Shown: positions 18,213 to 29,200 of the stretch, one piece after another
Layout of the letters: every line of letters begins with the position of its first letter
Position numbering within the stretch: position 1 is the stretch's first letter
Source: G020354785 sp964521285
Lineage (GTDB): Bacteria > Bacteroidota > Bacteroidia > Bacteroidales > UBA10428
DNA length: 64,000 nucleotides
Direction: 5' to 3'
Assembly (NCBI GenBank): GCA_964521285.1
Contig: CAZFQS010000005.1
Coordinates: 62,001 to 126,000, forward strand
Made by a program: the position numbers and the translations under genes
Notes under the pieces: model-generated
What the model was told of the DNA's origin: nothing
The model's database searches: none
What the model saw: the letters and a program-made list of their open reading frames with translations, nothing else

Positions 18213-20324
18213 TCATCTCCATCCCTCGGCCTTTTCAAGCTCAGCAATATCAGGCTTTTCTGAGGCAATTTTCAGTGATTCACTGTATAAATCATTTAGA
18301 TTGCCCAGGTCAATATCAGATCCTTTGCGAATAAATACCGGTATTTTATGCACAGGAGTATTAACCTCTATATATTTTCCGCCGGCATATATCTGTTCTG
18401 TATCCCATGCATCAATCCATTCATGTCCTGAAGGAAGGTATAATTTATGTTTTTCTTTTCCTGTTTCCCATATTGCAGAAACAAGTATATCCGGGCCGAA
18501 CATATATGTCTGCCAGTCGTCCCATGCCTCTTCCTGGTCAGGATAAACCAGAAACAGGGGCCTTGCAACCGGCATACCTGTCTCATTAGCTTCCTTTGCC
18601 AGGGATTGAACATAAGAAACCAGCTTCATCCTTATTTTTGAATATAACCTCCATATAGCAATAAGTTCAGTATCATAATAAGGTTCCTGCGGATTACTCC
18701 AGAATCCCCTGTTATTTGTTGGTCCGATTTCCATGACAGGGCAGAAGCACCCGAATGCTATCCATCGCATACAGGTTTCATGTGAAAACTTACCCCAGTA
18801 TCCACCGATATCGGAAGCCCATATTGGATGACCCATTACGGCGCATCGTTGCAGAGCTATAATTGCCGACCTTAAACCTTCCGGTTTCCCATCGGTATCG
18901 CCTGCCCACATCCCGCCGTATTTTGCGCTTCCGGTATATTGTGCACGGGGGAAAAGAATAAAATCGTTATCCAGGACAGGCTTTACGGCATCGTAGGTTG
19001 CTTTAACATATAAGCGGGGATAGTCATTATAATTTTCGCGGTAAGTTGTACCTGTATATGTCTTTAAATGAATTGAGTCTGTTAGTTTTTCACCGTCTGC
19101 CCTGTCCAGTTTATAACCTTTAATACCCATGGCAGCAAGTTTACCCGGTCCGTTTTCAGCCCACCATTTGCATGCTTCGGGATTAGTGAAATCCATTAAT
19201 ACCTGCCTGGAACCACGCCATTGTTTACTTATGAGGTGATAGCCTTTTTCCTCTGCAAAGTCTGCCATATTGCCCATAACAAAGGGAGCAATCCATATCA
19301 TTAATTCAATACCTTTATTGTTGAGCCATTTTATCATCTTTTCAGGCTCAGGGAACCTTAAGGTATCAAATATATAATCATCGAAACCCCTTACACCGGG
19401 ACTCCAGGGTCTGTCAATCCAGTAAGCAGTAAAAGGGATATCATATGCTTCCATCATAAGCACATCTTCGACAAGATCAGTATTAAAGGGGGCACTGACT
19501 TCCGTGCTGTCATAATATTTATTTTTGTTAAAATGTTCATCCCTCCACCTCCAGGGTCCGTAAGCCCACTGCGGAGGTACAAATGAAGGTCCGTTTTCCA
19601 GGGCATGTTTTTTTACTATTTCCTTAACAGAAGTACCAAGGTACAGTTTGAAGTTAAGATCAGGTCCTTCAAAAGATACCTGTACAATATCCGGAAATTC
19701 TTTACACATATCAAATACTCCCGGCCATGTTCCCCTTACAAAGAAGCCATAACTGGCTGATGAAACATAGAAAGGTGCATATGCAGAAACCGTCGGTTTA
19801 ACTTTCATTTCAATGTTCTCTCCCCTTAAATTCATAGCAGTTTTTATACCTTCCTTCCAGGAGAGATTTTGTCTGCCGTCAACCACCCTTTCAAGGAGTC
19901 CGGTAAAGTATTCATCCTCTTCGGCTTTCAGGTTAACATACCATCTATCCGCGGTTTCGCCGTCTTCATTTACCAGGAATAGTTGTAAATTCAAATCGTG
20001 ATTTTCTTTAACAACCTGAAGTTTTACCTTTGTACCGGTATTTATTTCCCATATATAACTTTCCCCGTTAACAATATTTTGTCTCGACGGCATGCCTTTT
20101 ATCCAGGTTATCACTCCGTCTTTCTGAAATCCTATACTTCCTGTTGTTGAAGAAGCAGGATTAATTATAACTTCCTTTCCTGAAGGATTAGAAATACTAA
20201 TGACAGGAAATTCATTCTCAGCATTTAATGAAATATCTATTTTGCCTGCGCCTGTGCAGGCATTTAATACTGAAAATGCAATTAAAAGATAAAATATAAT
20301 CCGGATTTGTTTTGTGAATTTCAT
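18213..20324 (-). CDS. GH31 glycoside hydrolase, lipoprotein
   Basis: A 703-residue GH31 enzyme with a lipoprotein signal ending SVLNAC. After an N-terminal beta-sandwich the barrel contains YGPWRWRD, FTAYWIDRPWS, the nucleophile region GIKGYKLDRADGE (Asp407) and MWAGDTDG (likely acid/base Asp476), then PIWASDIGGYWG. The KLDRADGE form of the nucleophile motif differs from the common WxDxNE form of alpha-glucosidases and alpha-xylosidases, so the sugar it releases cannot be read from sequence; an alpha-linked side-chain sugar of rhamnogalacturonan is the contextual guess. It is the first enzyme gene after susD in the operon, separated by a 217-base spacer with a strong hairpin. Confidence 0.85.
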   Translation of the reverse strand: MKFTKQIRIIFYLLIAFSVLNACTGAGKIDISLNAENEFPVISISNPSGKEVIINPASSTTGSIGFQKDGVITWIKGMPSRQNIVNGESYIWEINTGTKVKLQVVKENHDLNLQLFLVNEDGETADRWYVNLKAEEDEYFTGLLERVVDGRQNLSWKEGIKTAMNLRGENIEMKVKPTVSAYAPFYVSSASYGFFVRGTWPGVFDMCKEFPDIVQVSFEGPDLNFKLYLGTSVKEIVKKHALENGPSFVPPQWAYGPWRWRDEHFNKNKYYDSTEVSAPFNTDLVEDVLMMEAYDIPFTAYWIDRPWSPGVRGFDDYIFDTLRFPEPEKMIKWLNNKGIELMIWIAPFVMGNMADFAEEKGYHLISKQWRGSRQVLMDFTNPEACKWWAENGPGKLAAMGIKGYKLDRADGEKLTDSIHLKTYTGTTYRENYNDYPRLYVKATYDAVKPVLDNDFILFPRAQYTGSAKYGGMWAGDTDGKPEGLRSAIIALQRCAVMGHPIWASDIGGYWGKFSHETCMRWIAFGCFCPVMEIGPTNNRGFWSNPQEPYYDTELIAIWRLYSKIRMKLVSYVQSLAKEANETGMPVARPLFLVYPDQEEAWDDWQTYMFGPDILVSAIWETGKEKHKLYLPSGHEWIDAWDTEQIYAGGKYIEVNTPVHKIPVFIRKGSDIDLGNLNDLYSESLKIASEKPDIAELEKAEGWR

Positions 20325-20455
20325 AGTTATATGTATTTTAAATTTAAATCTCTATCAAGCTACACTTTAAGTTGTAATTGATAAAAAATAATGAACTAAA
20401 TCAGAAAATTCTTTCTGTTGGATAATCAATAGGGCAAAGAGATAAAAAGTTGAGA

Positions 20456-20488
20456 AGACATCCCCCGGATAATTTTCGGGGGATATCT
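20456..20488 (-). promoter_or_regulatory. Stem-loop in the susD-GH31 spacer
   Basis: Arms ATCCCCCG (20460-20467) and CGGGGGAT (20477-20484) pair perfectly around a 9-base loop, and pairing extends outward by three more pairs after one mismatch. On the transcribed strand it lies about 55 bases after the susD stop, without an immediate T-tract. It may partly terminate transcription or mark an RNA-processing site, so that susCD RNA exceeds enzyme RNA. Confidence 0.6.
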
Positions 20489-20541
20489 GTTATAATCTAA
20501 TTATTAACAAACCATTATTTCGATTAGAGAAGAATATTTTG

Positions 20542-22587
20542 TTAATATCCGGGATTTTGATATTCAATTTTTTCCTGATCTGTTAATGCCCTGCCCTCAG
20601 TTTGTATCAGGTCCAGATGAGTTTGCGGTATAGGACGAAGCTTGTGAGTCTGACGCATTGTTCCCATCATTATGATATCATCATTAAACAGATAGCAACG
20701 ATCATACAATTGTTCTACACGAACAAGGTCCTCCCACCGTAACATTTCACCCAGCAGCTCACGGCATCTTTCATTCAGCATAAAATGAATAAACCTGTCT
20801 TCTTTTGAAGTAACATATGAAGGATAATTTTCAATCTCAACATCTGTATCCCAGTATGATGCATTAATTTCCATAGCTGCTTCTGTTCCGTCCGTATTTC
20901 CCGGTGTACCGCCGTCAAATTTCCACCACTGTATAGGTTTTTCTTCACCGGCGTGATAGGCTGCCCTTCTCCTGACTGTGTTGATCCTTTGGACAGCGGT
21001 CGCATAATCACCCGTGCGGCCATATGCTTCAGCTGATATTAAATAAGTTTCAGCCAGCCTGGCATTAAACACATCCCTTGTACCTTTTTCATCGTTTTTA
21101 TCAGATCTGTTGTAATCAATATATTTGTAAAGAGATGGTATTTTCCCTTTTTTCCATGCATTAATTGTAATAGTATTCTGGCTACCATTTGCACTAATTA
21201 CAGTTATTGTGGTATCCTGGTTTAGTAACTCAATTGGATTTTCACTGTCGTCGGTTAGCCAGTAATACCTGGCATATATCGTGTATCCACGTCTTATTAT
21301 TTCCTTGTCTGTTAAGGTAGTATTTTTGTCATTCATAAGAAAGACAAGGGCTGTATCACCTAAGGAGAAGAAATCCATACTTGGTGCAAGCTTAAACTTA
21401 AGTTTTCTTACATAAACAGTATCCCCTGGTGCTCTCACTGCCCATGATGTATCGGGTGCAACATTGTGAAATGCCCACCCAAGCTCATACTTAGTCCACC
21501 GCAAAGCCGGATTGGTTGATATGGTATCAGTTGAGAAGAATACGGTAAGCAGACTTTTACGCAAACGCGAATCGTTCAGACGATCATGAATATCCAGGGC
21601 ATAATCTGTTGCATACATCCTCCTGTATGGCCTTCCATACTCTATCCTTCTGAACATTCCGGGATCTTTATCATATTGATTTAACCAGAATAAATGGGTT
21701 CTGTTCTGATGTCCGTCCAGCAAGGTTTGCTCAGTATTAAACTGGGTAGCAAAGACTATTTCTGCATTTTCCTGGTTGTCAATGTCAAACACGTCAGCAT
21801 AGTTAGGAAGAAGTGCATTAGCACCTGAATTAATACACAAATCGGCATAATAGGCTGCACTATCCATATCAGTGGGTTGCTGTCCCCGTTCTTCAGTTAC
21901 TGCACTTCCCCTTGTCAGGTAAACTTTAGCCAGGTAATGGCGAGCTGCATTAGCTGTAACCCTTCCAATATCGGACTGTGTTTCAGGCAGTTTATGCGCA
22001 GCATAAGTTAAATCGGCAATAATGGCATCATATACTTCCGGAACAGGTATTCTTGGCCATTCAAGCTCTAAACCTGCACTTGGATCAAGTGTCAGAGGAA
22101 TAGCTCCAAATTGCTGCACCAGCTGAAAATAATAATAAGCTCTCAGGAAGCGGGCTTCACCCATACGAATATCTTTACCTTCCTGGTCTTTCATAAAACC
22201 TGTACCTCCGGTTACCCTGGGTATCTTATCAATGGCAACATTACAGCGGTCAATTGCATTGTAGTCATTATTCCAGAAACCGCTGATGCTGATTTGCGGG
22301 TCGTCCTCCGGATCTAATTGTGAACTGTAATCATTATACATTCCGGCATAGAAGTCCGTTTCGTCACTTTTCATATATTCGTCTGTCCCTATATTCCAGA
22401 AGGCATATGCCTGCTCATAACTTGTTTTATACCGCAATGGGTAATAACAAGACCTTATAAGGTCCTCAATACCTGTTTCAGTTTCATAATAGTCATATTT
22501 CAGAACTGATACCTGTTCTTCATCCAGGAAATCTTTACATGAAGCAAGTACCAAAATTGATAACAAAGGGATTAAATATTTTTTCAT
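20542..22587 (-). CDS. susD: SusD/RagB-family surface glycan-binding lipoprotein
   Basis: A 681-residue SusD homologue, the surface lid that captures glycan for the SusC transporter. The lipobox LVLASC gives lipidation at Cys17. TPR-containing SusD hallmarks are ARFLRAYYYFQLVQQFGAIPL, ARHYLAKVYLTRG, LAETYLISAEAYGRTGDYATA and, near the end, NERCRELLGEMLRWEDLVR. It is somewhat longer than typical SusD proteins (about 500-600), with extra sequence in the middle. It starts 37 bases after the susC stop, as usual for susCD pairs. The ligand is inferred from the adjacent enzymes to be rhamnogalacturonan oligosaccharides. Confidence 0.95.
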   Translation of the reverse strand: MKKYLIPLLSILVLASCKDFLDEEQVSVLKYDYYETETGIEDLIRSCYYPLRYKTSYEQAYAFWNIGTDEYMKSDETDFYAGMYNDYSSQLDPEDDPQISISGFWNNDYNAIDRCNVAIDKIPRVTGGTGFMKDQEGKDIRMGEARFLRAYYYFQLVQQFGAIPLTLDPSAGLELEWPRIPVPEVYDAIIADLTYAAHKLPETQSDIGRVTANAARHYLAKVYLTRGSAVTEERGQQPTDMDSAAYYADLCINSGANALLPNYADVFDIDNQENAEIVFATQFNTEQTLLDGHQNRTHLFWLNQYDKDPGMFRRIEYGRPYRRMYATDYALDIHDRLNDSRLRKSLLTVFFSTDTISTNPALRWTKYELGWAFHNVAPDTSWAVRAPGDTVYVRKLKFKLAPSMDFFSLGDTALVFLMNDKNTTLTDKEIIRRGYTIYARYYWLTDDSENPIELLNQDTTITVISANGSQNTITINAWKKGKIPSLYKYIDYNRSDKNDEKGTRDVFNARLAETYLISAEAYGRTGDYATAVQRINTVRRRAAYHAGEEKPIQWWKFDGGTPGNTDGTEAAMEINASYWDTDVEIENYPSYVTSKEDRFIHFMLNERCRELLGEMLRWEDLVRVEQLYDRCYLFNDDIIMMGTMRQTHKLRPIPQTHLDLIQTEGRALTDQEKIEYQNPGY

Positions 22588-22624
22588 TGTATTATTTTTT
22601 TTATTTACTAATCAAATGTTCATT

Positions 22625-25600
22625 TTACAAACCAATTCTTGCTCCAAATACTATACTTTTTGAACTCATAGCATTCAATGTGCTCCTTGGATCCAGAGAA
22701 TTCGGATTAGGATCGGTATCTCTCCTGTAACCTCCCTGTGCTTCCGGGTCAAGCAACTCATAATCAGTGAAGAGAAATGGATTTACAGCCATCACATATA
22801 CATTAAGGCTGTTTACTCTGACCTTTGAAAGAATTGATTGCGGGAAAGTGTATGATAATGTTATATTTCTTACTTTAGCAAAGGAGGTTTCTGTATAATA
22901 CAGGGATTCCCCAAGATCCGGGAAAAACTGGAACCTGTTGGGTTGAGGATATTTAGATGTTGTGTTGGTTGGGGTCCAGTACCCAATATCCCTCTCAGGA
23001 TAGCGGCCTGCCAGTTGGGGTACCAGCCGCCGGTTATAAATACCCTGACCCCAGCGGAAATAAACAAATGCCGATAACTCAAAACCTTTAAAAGATATCC
23101 TGTTTGTAATACCGCCAGTCCAGTCAGGAACATTAGAACCAAGAACCACCCTGTCAAGGGTATTAATTATAGTATCACCATTCTGGTCAACCACCTTAAT
23201 TTCACCTGCTACAAAAGAACCACCATGTTCAGGAGTATTATACAGTGCCATTAAGGCAGAATCTTCAGGTGTATTCTGCCATATTCTGTCATATTCATAA
23301 TCATGATATGAAGCAATAGGGTGACCAATAAACCATCCGTTTCCAATATCATCCTGGTCATCTCCATATAAATCAACAATTTCTTCTTTATTTTTAGCAA
23401 AGGTTATATCGGTTTCCCATTTAAATCCACTGCTGGTATTTACATTTACAGTATATAAAGTGACCTCTATCCCGCGGTTACGGACTTTTCCAACATTTGC
23501 GCGGACTGAATTATAACCTGTTACAGCAGGCAGGTTCCTGTCAAGTAATAAATCGTATGTGTTAGCGTCATAGATATCTATGGTTCCTGAAACTCTGTTC
23601 TGGAATAATCCAAAATCCAATCCCAGGTTCTTTTGTGCTGTTTTTTCCCAGCCCACCTCACGGGTTGCTAATTTTTCCGGTGCATATCCTTTTGCCGGAA
23701 TATTGCCAAAAACATAAATGCTTTCTTCCAGGGAACCGTCTGTTTCATAAACCCTTGCACCTTGATGACCGGTCACACCGTATCCAAACCTTAACTTCAA
23801 CTGTGAAATTGGCGTAATAGATTGCATAAATGATTCGTTATTTATTTTCCATGCCAGGGCAAATGAAGGGAAATAATCCCACCTGTTATCCTCATAGAAT
23901 ATCGAAGTGCCGTCATACCTGAGAGTAGCAGTCAACAAATACTTATCCAGCAATCCGTAATTTATCCTTCCCATATAGGACATTATCTGCCTTCTTTTAT
24001 AGTCAGTCTCGAAATTGGTTGGTGTTGCATCTATTGTTGTCTGCATTTGATACCATAGCTGGCTTTCATAGGGAACATTGTTTACTTCTATCTCAGAAGA
24101 TTCAAAACGTCTTGCTCCGGCACTTTGTAATAAAGTAACTCCAATATTATGGATACCTATATTTTTATCATAGTATAAAAGGTTTTCCAATGTCCACGTA
24201 TATATCTGCTCCTGATCATAATGAGCATAATTTACAGAACCGTCCTGGTCAGAAGATTGAGCAGTTTTAAATTCACCGCGCCTCCAGTGCTTAAAATCCT
24301 GGCCGACGTTTGTCCTGAATCTCAACCCTTCCAGCGGTGACAAGAAACTTCCAAAATTTATCTCGGCATAATAGCTGCCAAAGTAACGCATAATTCTTCT
24401 TTCGTCTGTAATTTCCTCATTATCCCGCAACGGATTTTTAATCAGGTCATCGCCACCGGGGTTGCGAATAAAATTTCCCAGTGAATCATATGGAATAGCA
24501 ACAGGTAACTGACCTATAGCTTTGTTATACAAATCAGCACCATAATCCTGAAGCGCAAAGTTGAAAGAATTGCTCATTCCTGCCTTAAACCATTTTAGTG
24601 GCTCGTAATCAACATTTAAACGGGTATTAATCCTTTCATACGCCTGGCCTTTAATAACACCTTCCTGATTCAGATATCCTACAGATAACAAAACACCTAA
24701 ATTTTCAGTACCCCCTGTTAAACTTAGCTGATGATTCTGATTTAAGCCGGTTTGCAAAACCTGATCCTGCCAGTCATATGTTCTTACATTATCCGGATTA
24801 TAAATCGGAATGCCTTCCTCATCCACTGCCACAATTTCATTCTCTTCATCTTCCCATTCATATCCCATTTTAATAGATTCCCAGACATTTACATCTGGCA
24901 TTGATATTAAAAACAAATTTCTGTCCTCCGTAACGTTCGGATATTCTGTTGAATATAAGCCTATTGAACGGTTTGATTCCCTTCTCATCTCGGCCCATTC
25001 ACCTCCGTCCATCATATCAAGTCTCCTTATTTCCTTATCAAAACTGTAAGAAACGTCGTAATTTACACTTACGGCATCTTTTGAACCTCTTCTTGTTGTT
25101 ATGAGAATGACACCATTGGCGGCCACTGAACCATAAATAGCTGCTGCTGAAGCATCTTTCAGTATTTCAATGGATTCAATATCAAGTGGATTAATTTCGT
25201 TAATTCCATCTACAACCGGAATGCCGTCCAAAATATATATTGGATCGTTATCAGCTGTTATGGAACGGTTACCACGAATACGTATTTTTGGTGCTTCTCC
25301 GGGTCTGAAATTGTTGCTAAACACATCAACTCCTGCTGCCCGTCCCTGAATGGCCTGGTTCATGTTCTGTACAGGTAATTCCCTTATTTGCTCTGATGAT
25401 ACAGAAGACAGGGCCCCTGTAATATCACTTTTTCTGACAGTACCGTAGCCAACAACAACTACTTCCTCTATACCTATCAAGTCTTCAACCATAGCAAGGT
25501 CAATGACTGTTTTGGTACCAACATCAACTTCTTCGGTCAGATAGCCGACAAATGAAAAGACTAAAACATCTTCTTCCCCTGCTTCGACAGAAAATTTACC

Positions 25601-25786
25601 ATCCGGATTAGTTATAGTACCCTGGGAGGTTCCTTTAATGATTACGGTAACTCCCGGAAGGGGTTCATTATTCGTACCAACTACCGTACCGGTAATTGAC
25701 TTTTGCTGTGCAAAGCATACTCCTTCTATAAAAAGAAAAAGCAGAAATGCATTCAGCAAATGCTTCAAGTAAAGCTTTTTTTTCAT
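22625..25786 (-). CDS. susC: SusC/RagA-family TonB-dependent transporter
   Basis: A 1053-residue outer-membrane TonB-dependent transporter. After a signal peptide (ending GVCFAQ) comes a carboxypeptidase-regulatory-like domain (about 28-115: SITGTVVGTNNEPLPGVTVI, FVGYLTEEV). Then come the SusC/RagA signature around VVVVGYGTVRKSDITGA, the plug domain (DPIYILDGIPVVDGINEI, EILKDASAAAIYGSVAANGV) and a 22-strand barrel. The C-terminus SSKSIVFGARIGL is a normal final strand. It forms a pair with the SusD gene just downstream. Promoter element D lies 52-127 bases upstream. Divergent from the HTCS regulator that probably controls it. Confidence 0.96.
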   Translation of the reverse strand: MKKKLYLKHLLNAFLLFLFIEGVCFAQQKSITGTVVGTNNEPLPGVTVIIKGTSQGTITNPDGKFSVEAGEEDVLVFSFVGYLTEEVDVGTKTVIDLAMVEDLIGIEEVVVVGYGTVRKSDITGALSSVSSEQIRELPVQNMNQAIQGRAAGVDVFSNNFRPGEAPKIRIRGNRSITADNDPIYILDGIPVVDGINEINPLDIESIEILKDASAAAIYGSVAANGVILITTRRGSKDAVSVNYDVSYSFDKEIRRLDMMDGGEWAEMRRESNRSIGLYSTEYPNVTEDRNLFLISMPDVNVWESIKMGYEWEDEENEIVAVDEEGIPIYNPDNVRTYDWQDQVLQTGLNQNHQLSLTGGTENLGVLLSVGYLNQEGVIKGQAYERINTRLNVDYEPLKWFKAGMSNSFNFALQDYGADLYNKAIGQLPVAIPYDSLGNFIRNPGGDDLIKNPLRDNEEITDERRIMRYFGSYYAEINFGSFLSPLEGLRFRTNVGQDFKHWRRGEFKTAQSSDQDGSVNYAHYDQEQIYTWTLENLLYYDKNIGIHNIGVTLLQSAGARRFESSEIEVNNVPYESQLWYQMQTTIDATPTNFETDYKRRQIMSYMGRINYGLLDKYLLTATLRYDGTSIFYEDNRWDYFPSFALAWKINNESFMQSITPISQLKLRFGYGVTGHQGARVYETDGSLEESIYVFGNIPAKGYAPEKLATREVGWEKTAQKNLGLDFGLFQNRVSGTIDIYDANTYDLLLDRNLPAVTGYNSVRANVGKVRNRGIEVTLYTVNVNTSSGFKWETDITFAKNKEEIVDLYGDDQDDIGNGWFIGHPIASYHDYEYDRIWQNTPEDSALMALYNTPEHGGSFVAGEIKVVDQNGDTIINTLDRVVLGSNVPDWTGGITNRISFKGFELSAFVYFRWGQGIYNRRLVPQLAGRYPERDIGYWTPTNTTSKYPQPNRFQFFPDLGESLYYTETSFAKVRNITLSYTFPQSILSKVRVNSLNVYVMAVNPFLFTDYELLDPEAQGGYRRDTDPNPNSLDPRSTLNAMSSKSIVFGARIGL

Positions 25787-26242
25787 AAATAATTGGTTTA
25801 GTTATTTTTTAATTGGATAAAGTGCGCATATTAAAATGTCAAAGTACGCAAATTTTAACGGGTTAAATCTGGAAAAAAGTTCGACTTATACACGACAAAC
25901 TGTTTTTTTTACAAATTTATACATATATTTTTTTTAATGAACTAATCTTATATATAATATAAGTAGTCCTGTTAATATAAGAAAAAGTTTTGATTTATTT
26001 ATAATATGGTTAATTGAGAATTATTTGCAGATATATTGTGAGTGAGATTTTAAGCCAAAGGCTTCACGTATTTAAGGCCTTCTGCTAATATTGTATTTTT
26101 ATTCAGAAAAAATATAAATTTGTAAAAAGTATTCATTTTTTTATTTTTCGGAGATAACCGGCATTTTTACTCTAACACGGACTTAGTATATGTGATTTAC
26201 TTTAAATCCGGCATAAAAGACCATTACATTCGCCTATAAAAA
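25787..26242. other. Divergent regulatory region between susC and HTCS gene
   Basis: A 456-base AT-rich non-coding stretch holding the promoters of susC (minus) and the HTCS gene (plus). The susC side contains element D with its -7-like box. On the HTCS side TACTTTAA at 26198-26205 is a possible -7 box, 37 bases before the start codon; it is weak evidence. CCGGCAT occurs twice (about 26158 and 26208) as a short direct repeat. I see no coding sequence in it. Confidence 0.6.
25839..25913 (-). promoter_or_regulatory. Regulon element D plus -7-like box, susC promoter
   Basis: Copy D of the shared 47-bp element (25867-25913): ATCTGGAAAA at one end, GACAAACTG and an eight-T run at the other. A -7-like box TACTTTGA (minus strand, 25839-25846) follows after exactly 20 bases and lies 52 bases before the susC start. 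The element occupies the place of a -33 box, as expected for an activator-dependent promoter. Confidence 0.75.
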
Positions 26243-29200
26243 ATGTTGAGAGCTTTATTTCTTATATCAGTTTTTCTCGCTTCAAATATATTTGCGGATA
26301 CGCAACTCCAATTTGAACATTTTACTATTGAAAACGGGTTGTCTAATAACTCTGTAAGAACAATTATACAGGACAAAAAAGGGTTTCTGTGGTTTGCAAC
26401 TTTAAATGGCTTAAACAGGTACGACGGTAAAAATATCAGGGTTTTCACATCAGAACCGGGTAATTTAAAAAGTCTTTCAAACAATCGGGTCCATTCATTA
26501 GTAGAAGATTCTTACGAATATTTATGGCTTTTTACCTTTGATGACGAGATTCACCGCTTCGATCCGAAAACGGAAGAATTCCTTAATATTAATCGGATAA
26601 TTGAAAAACAATTTGGTAAGGGGGCTGTTGGTAACACCTTTGTAGAGACTTCACCTGGCGTTATGTGGATAATGCTCACCCAGGGCGGACTGGTAAGATT
26701 TATTGGGTCTGAAAATCCTAAAGAATATAAAATTGATTATTTTGATACATCCAGTCTTTTGCCGGGTAATATTGTAAATTTTATTCATAAGGATAAGACC
26801 GGATTGATTTGGCTGGGTACTAACGGGGGTTTAGTTACTCTGGTGTCGGACACTTTTGATATAGGATCACTGGTTTGCAAAAGATACTTTGATAAAAGCA
26901 ACGTGTCTAATTTCACAACTGTTTGTGAAAACGGTGACATACTGTGGTTTGGAACAGATGATAACGGATTGCTGTTCTATTCTTTTTTGGATAATACTTT
27001 AGAGAAATGGGACAGGGGACTTATTAAGGTATTTCCTGTTACTGATATCGCCAGGGGGAAAAGTAACGATATACTTGTAACAACCAGGGACAATGGTATT
27101 TTTTACCTTCCTGACAACGGAAAAGATATTCACCATTATCAGAGAGGGCAAACGGTGTCAGACGGACTTAAAGATGATTTATACTTTGATATATATGCAG
27201 ATAATACGGGAAAATTCTGGCTAACCAGCCCAAGAAGAGGAATAACACTTTTCGATCCTAATGACCGAAAATTTACTTTTTACGATTTAAATTCCAAGTG
27301 GCGTGAATCATTAGGTGATGCGGAGAAACATATTTTCTTTGAAGATAGCAACGGTGAGTTCTGGCTGGGATTGTACGGAGGGGGGATATGTCATTTTAAC
27401 AGGCGTACCAGGCAGTTTGAACAATATTTTTATATTCCGTCCAATCCAAACAGCATATCATCTAATCTTGTTCTGTCAATTTTTGAAGACAGCTCAAAAA
27501 ATTTATGGATAGGTACTTTTCAGGGAGGACTTAATAAACTTGAACTTCTTCATTATGATTTCAGGTTTATTCAACCGGTCCGGAATGCATCTTTCAAAAT
27601 TGAAAATGAAGTCAGAAGAATTATAGAAGACAGGTTTGGGCGATTATGGGTAGGTACCAAGGGAGGACATGTATATTGCTACAACCAGCAAAAGGATATT
27701 TGTTTTAAAATACCTGAAGATTTAAATAACGGAAGTAATTACATCATGAGCAGTGTGCATGCGCTGCTTGAAGACAGAAACGGTAATTTATGGATTGGGA
27801 CAAAGGGTGAAGGATTGTACCGGATAAACAGATTGTTTACATCCGGACAGTTAAAGAACAAGTACTTTAAAATTGACCATTACCTCGAAAATCAGCTTAG
27901 TCAGGGCTTCGAACACCCAGGTATAAGTAATAATGCTGTTTTTGATCTTTTTCAGGACCACAGGGGACAAATATGGGTGGGAACCTATAACGGAGGACTT
28001 AATCTTATTGAAAATCCTTCAGATAAAATTATTTTCAAATATTACCGGAATGATCCCGGTAATGAATCTAGCATTTGTGATGACCGCATAAGATGTTTTC
28101 TCCAGGACTCGGAAAAGAATCTTTGGATTGGAACATCGAATGGTCTGAGTTTATTGAAATATGAATATTTAAATGTAACGGAAAAGAAGTTTATCAATAT
28201 CACAAGGGATCCTTCTGATAAATCTTCATTATCTAATAACGATATTTTGTGTTTGCATGAAGATAAACAGGGTAATATATGGGTAGCTACTTACGGGGGA
28301 GGCCTGAATCTGTTACATAAAGATAGTGAAACAGGGAAATACTGGTTTGAACATTATTTTAAAAAACATGGCCTGTCAAGTGATGTTATTTTCAGTATTC
28401 TGGAAGATCGGAATAATAATTTATGGCTTGGAACAGATAATGGATTATGCAAGTTTTCATCTTTCGGAAAACAAATCGAGAAGTTTATTGATAAGGAGGG
28501 CCTGGGTGATAATTTTTTCTCCGAGGGGGTTTGTATTGTAGCAACAAACAGCGAATTTATTTTCGGGCAGAAAAGCGGATTTATTTGCTTTTTCCCGGAT
28601 AGCATTAAGAAAGATAAAAGGTCATATCCTATTGTTTTAACCGGACTGATTATATTTGATGAGCCTGTTGTACCTGGCAGCGAGAACTCGCCTTTAAAGA
28701 AATCAATTGAAACAACAGAAGCAATCAGACTAAAATATAATCAAAACTTTATAGGTATTGAATTTGCAGTTCTTGACTTTAAGAATCCTGAAAAAATTCA
28801 ATATGCCTTTATTCTTGAAAATTTTGAAGAAAAATGGAATTATGTTATTAACCAGAATAAAGCTGTTTACAGGGGATTAAGTCCGGGTGAATATATTTTC
28901 AAGGTAAGGGGAACTAACAGCGACGGATTATGGATGACAGAACCTGCTGTTTTACAGATTACTATTCTTCCGCCCGTCTGGAGAACAAAAGCAGCATTTT
29001 TAATTTATCTTGGTTTGGTTTTATTCCTTATATGGCTGATAAGATATACTGTCCTGCGGCAAATTAAAATGAAACATGAAATAATACTTGAAAAAAGGCT
29101 CACTGAAGATAAGCTGACATTCTTTACAAATATATCGCACGAGTTCAAAACACCATTGACCCTGATTAACGGTTTAACAGAAGATTTGTTGACCAATACT

